From: Candidatus Microgenomates bacterium
GTDB taxonomy: Bacteria; Patescibacteriota; Microgenomatia; Levybacterales; JACOYD01
DNA: 6,255 bases
NCBI GenBank assembly: GCA_016182055.1
Contig: JACOYD010000019.1
Location: 1 to 6,255, forward strand
Direction: 5' to 3'
Under the pieces are notes generated by a model that was not told the origin of the DNA, made no database searches, and saw only the letters and a program-made list of their open reading frames with translations. The position numbers and the translations under genes are program-made. Within the stretch, counting starts at the first letter, position 1; every line of letters begins with the position of its first letter. Below are positions 5,537 to 6,255 of this stretch, in pieces.

Positions 5537-5606
5537 TTAGCGTTTAGAAATTAGCGTTTAGCGTCTAGTTAACTAACCGCTAGACGCTAGTCGCTATACC
5601 CTAGTT
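5537..5606. repeat. ten-unit 7-base-period array filling the EndoQ-phosphoribosyltransferase gap
   Basis: Starting at the EndoQ stop codon, ten consecutive seven-base units almost all begin NTAG or a one-base variant (TTAGCGT, TTAGAAA, TTAGCGT, then CTAG-, CTAA- and CTAT-type units). The second half is partly the reverse complement of the first: TAGCGTCTAG (5559-5568) pairs perfectly with CTAGACGCTA (5580-5589) around an 11-base loop. There is no T-run, so it is a poor terminator candidate. It fills the whole intergenic region; a weak TATACC (5595-5600) is the only promoter-like element. Confidence 0.82.
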
Positions 5607-5608
5607 AT

Positions 5609-6229
5609 ATGTTTGACAATCGAGAACAAGCAGGAGAACTGCTTTCTAAAAAATTAGAGAATTACAAAAAAAGAGGTGAGGTAGTGGTTTTGGGAATTCC
5701 GCGGGGTGGGGTGGTGGTGGCTTCTAAAGTAGCAGAGTTGTTAAAACTTTCCTTGGATATTGTGATTGTCAAAAAAATCGGCGCGCCCCATAATCCGGAG
5801 CTGGCGATAGGGGCGGTGGCAGGAGCAAAAATTATTTATTGGGATAACAGACTTTGCCGGCAACTGGGAGTTCAACCAAATGAAAAATTAAAAATTAAAA
5901 ATGAAAAATTAAGAGAACTCGCAGAAAGAGAAAGATTATTACGGGGGAAAAAGAACTATAATAATCTCAAGAATAAAACAGTCATTCTCGTTGATGATGG
6001 GGTGGCGACTGGTGCAACGGCGATTGCCGCTGGTAAATTTATCAAAAAAATGGCAGCGCAAAAGATAATTTTGGCTGTGCCGGTGATTGCAAAAGATACA
6101 TTACTGTATATTAAGAGATATTTCGATGAGGTGGTTTTTCTGGAGAGTCCGGAAGGATTCCACGCCGTAGGTCAGTTTTATCAAGAATTCAACCAGATTA
6201 CTGATGACGAAGTGAGAAAGTTGTTATGA
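5609..6229 (+). CDS. phosphoribosyltransferase-fold protein (COG1926-like)
   Basis: A 206-residue type I phosphoribosyltransferase-like protein. The PRPP-binding signature VILVDDGVATGATA is complete, with the acidic pair at residues 129-130. N-terminal landmarks are FDNREQAGELLSKKL, VLGIPRGGVVVA and VKKIGAPHNPELAIGAVA, which match the 'predicted phosphoribosyltransferase' group often found in CPR, archaea and mycobacteria; its base substrate is not known. Later come LAVPVIAKDTL and VVFLESPEGFHAVGQFYQEF. The whole catalytic fold is present. Residues 91-101 (NEKLKIKNEKL) derive from an A-rich heptamer array in the flexible segment before the PRPP loop. The ATG has no Shine-Dalgarno motif and follows a repeat-filled gap. 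The stop TGA overlaps the next ATG, so pth is probably translationally coupled. Confidence 0.88.
   Translation: MFDNREQAGELLSKKLENYKKRGEVVVLGIPRGGVVVASKVAELLKLSLDIVIVKKIGAPHNPELAIGAVAGAKIIYWDNRLCRQLGVQPNEKLKIKNEKLRELAERERLLRGKKNYNNLKNKTVILVDDGVATGATAIAAGKFIKKMAAQKIILAVPVIAKDTLLYIKRYFDEVVFLESPEGFHAVGQFYQEFNQITDDEVRKLL
5881..5912. repeat. A-rich heptamer array in the phosphoribosyltransferase gene
   Basis: Units in register are TGAAAAA, TTAAAAA, TTAAAAA, TGAAAAA and TTAA. The two G-bearing units lie 21 bases apart. In the gene frame, a T at 5882 or 5903 would each create TAA; the G gives GAA (Glu) both times. Confidence 0.85.
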
Positions 6230-6255
6230 AGCTAATTATCGGTTTAGGAAATCCG
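6226..6255 (+). CDS. pth: peptidyl-tRNA hydrolase, first ten codons
   Basis: Only MKLIIGLGNP is visible before the window ends. This is the near-invariant N-terminus of bacterial Pth, which frees tRNA from prematurely released peptidyl-tRNA; the asparagine of GLGNP is a conserved active-site residue. The ATG shares bases with the TGA of the preceding gene (ATGA), the classic coupling arrangement. A weak purine stretch (GTGAGAAAG, 6212-6220) lies upstream. Confidence 0.85.
   Translation, partial: MKLIIGLGNP

Larger units (their letters stand above)
4160..5540 (+). pseudogene. endonuclease Q (PHP family), broken by an 11-bp duplication and an internal deletion
   Basis: EndoQ-type proteins (COG1379) are metal-dependent nucleases of the PHP superfamily; characterised members cut DNA 5' of uracil, hypoxanthine and abasic sites. 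The start MQFVADLHLHSKYSRA carries the PHP His-x-His motif, followed by GIDILTTGDWTHPLWFREIRGK and a stop at 4325-4327. The stop arises from an 11-bp tandem duplication (4308-4329); without it the frame reads FREIRGLLEEAGEGVYQLK. The second segment has VEVASIYSQGGKLRRIH, IPCHAWTPWFS and ETGLSSDPEMNW, and runs through RTLLS before stopping at 4867-4869. Homology resumes in another frame at TVFE (from 4839), ELSYDLIREAI, TIEFYPEEGKYHYTGHRNC, CPVCQRKLTVGVMHRV, PFVKLVPLLEIIAEAL and RSGDIVIAPGFDG, ending EQMGLF. The family's SNSDAHSP...GREA segment, which holds metal ligands, is missing at 4836-4839, consistent with a deletion of 3n+1 bases. Four or five repeat tracts also interrupt it. It sits one base after the ligase stop. 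A functional full-length product is unlikely. Confidence 0.88.

Noticed and set aside
5594..5608. Promoter for the phosphoribosyltransferase gene (TATACC)
   Set aside because: The hexamer is weak, has no -35 partner at a normal distance, and is itself a unit of the heptamer array.
5703..5720. G-quadruplex candidate in the phosphoribosyltransferase gene
   Set aside because: The G-runs fall in the codons of the conserved PRGGVVVA motif and only two runs reach four Gs, so protein coding explains them.

Overview
This window looks like a gene-dense stretch of a small bacterial genome of the Candidate Phyla Radiation (Patescibacteria), most likely a Microgenomates-like lineage. The evidence is the gene mix: an archaeal-type ATP-dependent DNA ligase, an EndoQ-type PHP nuclease, a DUF5654-like membrane protein, a COG1926-type phosphoribosyltransferase and a CPR-style NnrD. 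Spacing is very tight, with several overlapping genes, and there are almost no Shine-Dalgarno motifs. TGA and TAA/TAG act as ordinary stops, so this is not a recoded SR1/Gracilibacteria genome. The lineage call is an inference from gene content.

Layout: 1-822 (+) is the 3' part of nnrD (NAD(P)HX dehydratase). It overlaps convergently with a DUF5654-like gene (794-1069, -). That gene is divergent from a Fic-domain AMPylator gene (1135-2220, +), which overlaps a 60-residue two-helix membrane protein (2210-2392). An ATP-dependent DNA ligase follows (2419-4158), then one base later an endonuclease Q gene (4160-5540) that is broken by two independent lesions. After a 68-base repeat-filled gap come a phosphoribosyltransferase (5609-6229) and, overlapping it by ATGA, the first ten codons of pth (peptidyl-tRNA hydrolase). 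Ligase plus EndoQ would make a sensible nick-and-seal pair for deaminated DNA, but EndoQ has decayed here.

The most striking feature is a family of short arrays with a strict 7-base period and a different unit sequence at each site (GTAACAA, CAAATCT, CAAAACT, AAAGTGA, AGAGCTT, AGCTCTC, ATTTCCA, TCAAAAC, TTAGCGT, TTAAAAA). About ten lie in 6.2 kb. Nearly all sit in frame inside otherwise conserved genes, at places where family members are normally shorter. Three surround a GC-rich palindromic core, giving a heptamer-palindrome-heptamer layout. In three coding arrays the copies depart from the repeat exactly where a perfect copy would create an in-frame stop. Two longer tandem duplications, of 19 and 11 bp, cause frameshifts in the DUF5654 gene and in EndoQ; removing one copy on paper restores the expected protein in both cases. 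Together these suggest a genome with an unusually active short-tandem-duplication process, filtered by selection on reading frames.

Two or three start regions carry -10 elements placed so that transcription would begin at or within a few bases of the ATG, suggesting leaderless mRNAs.
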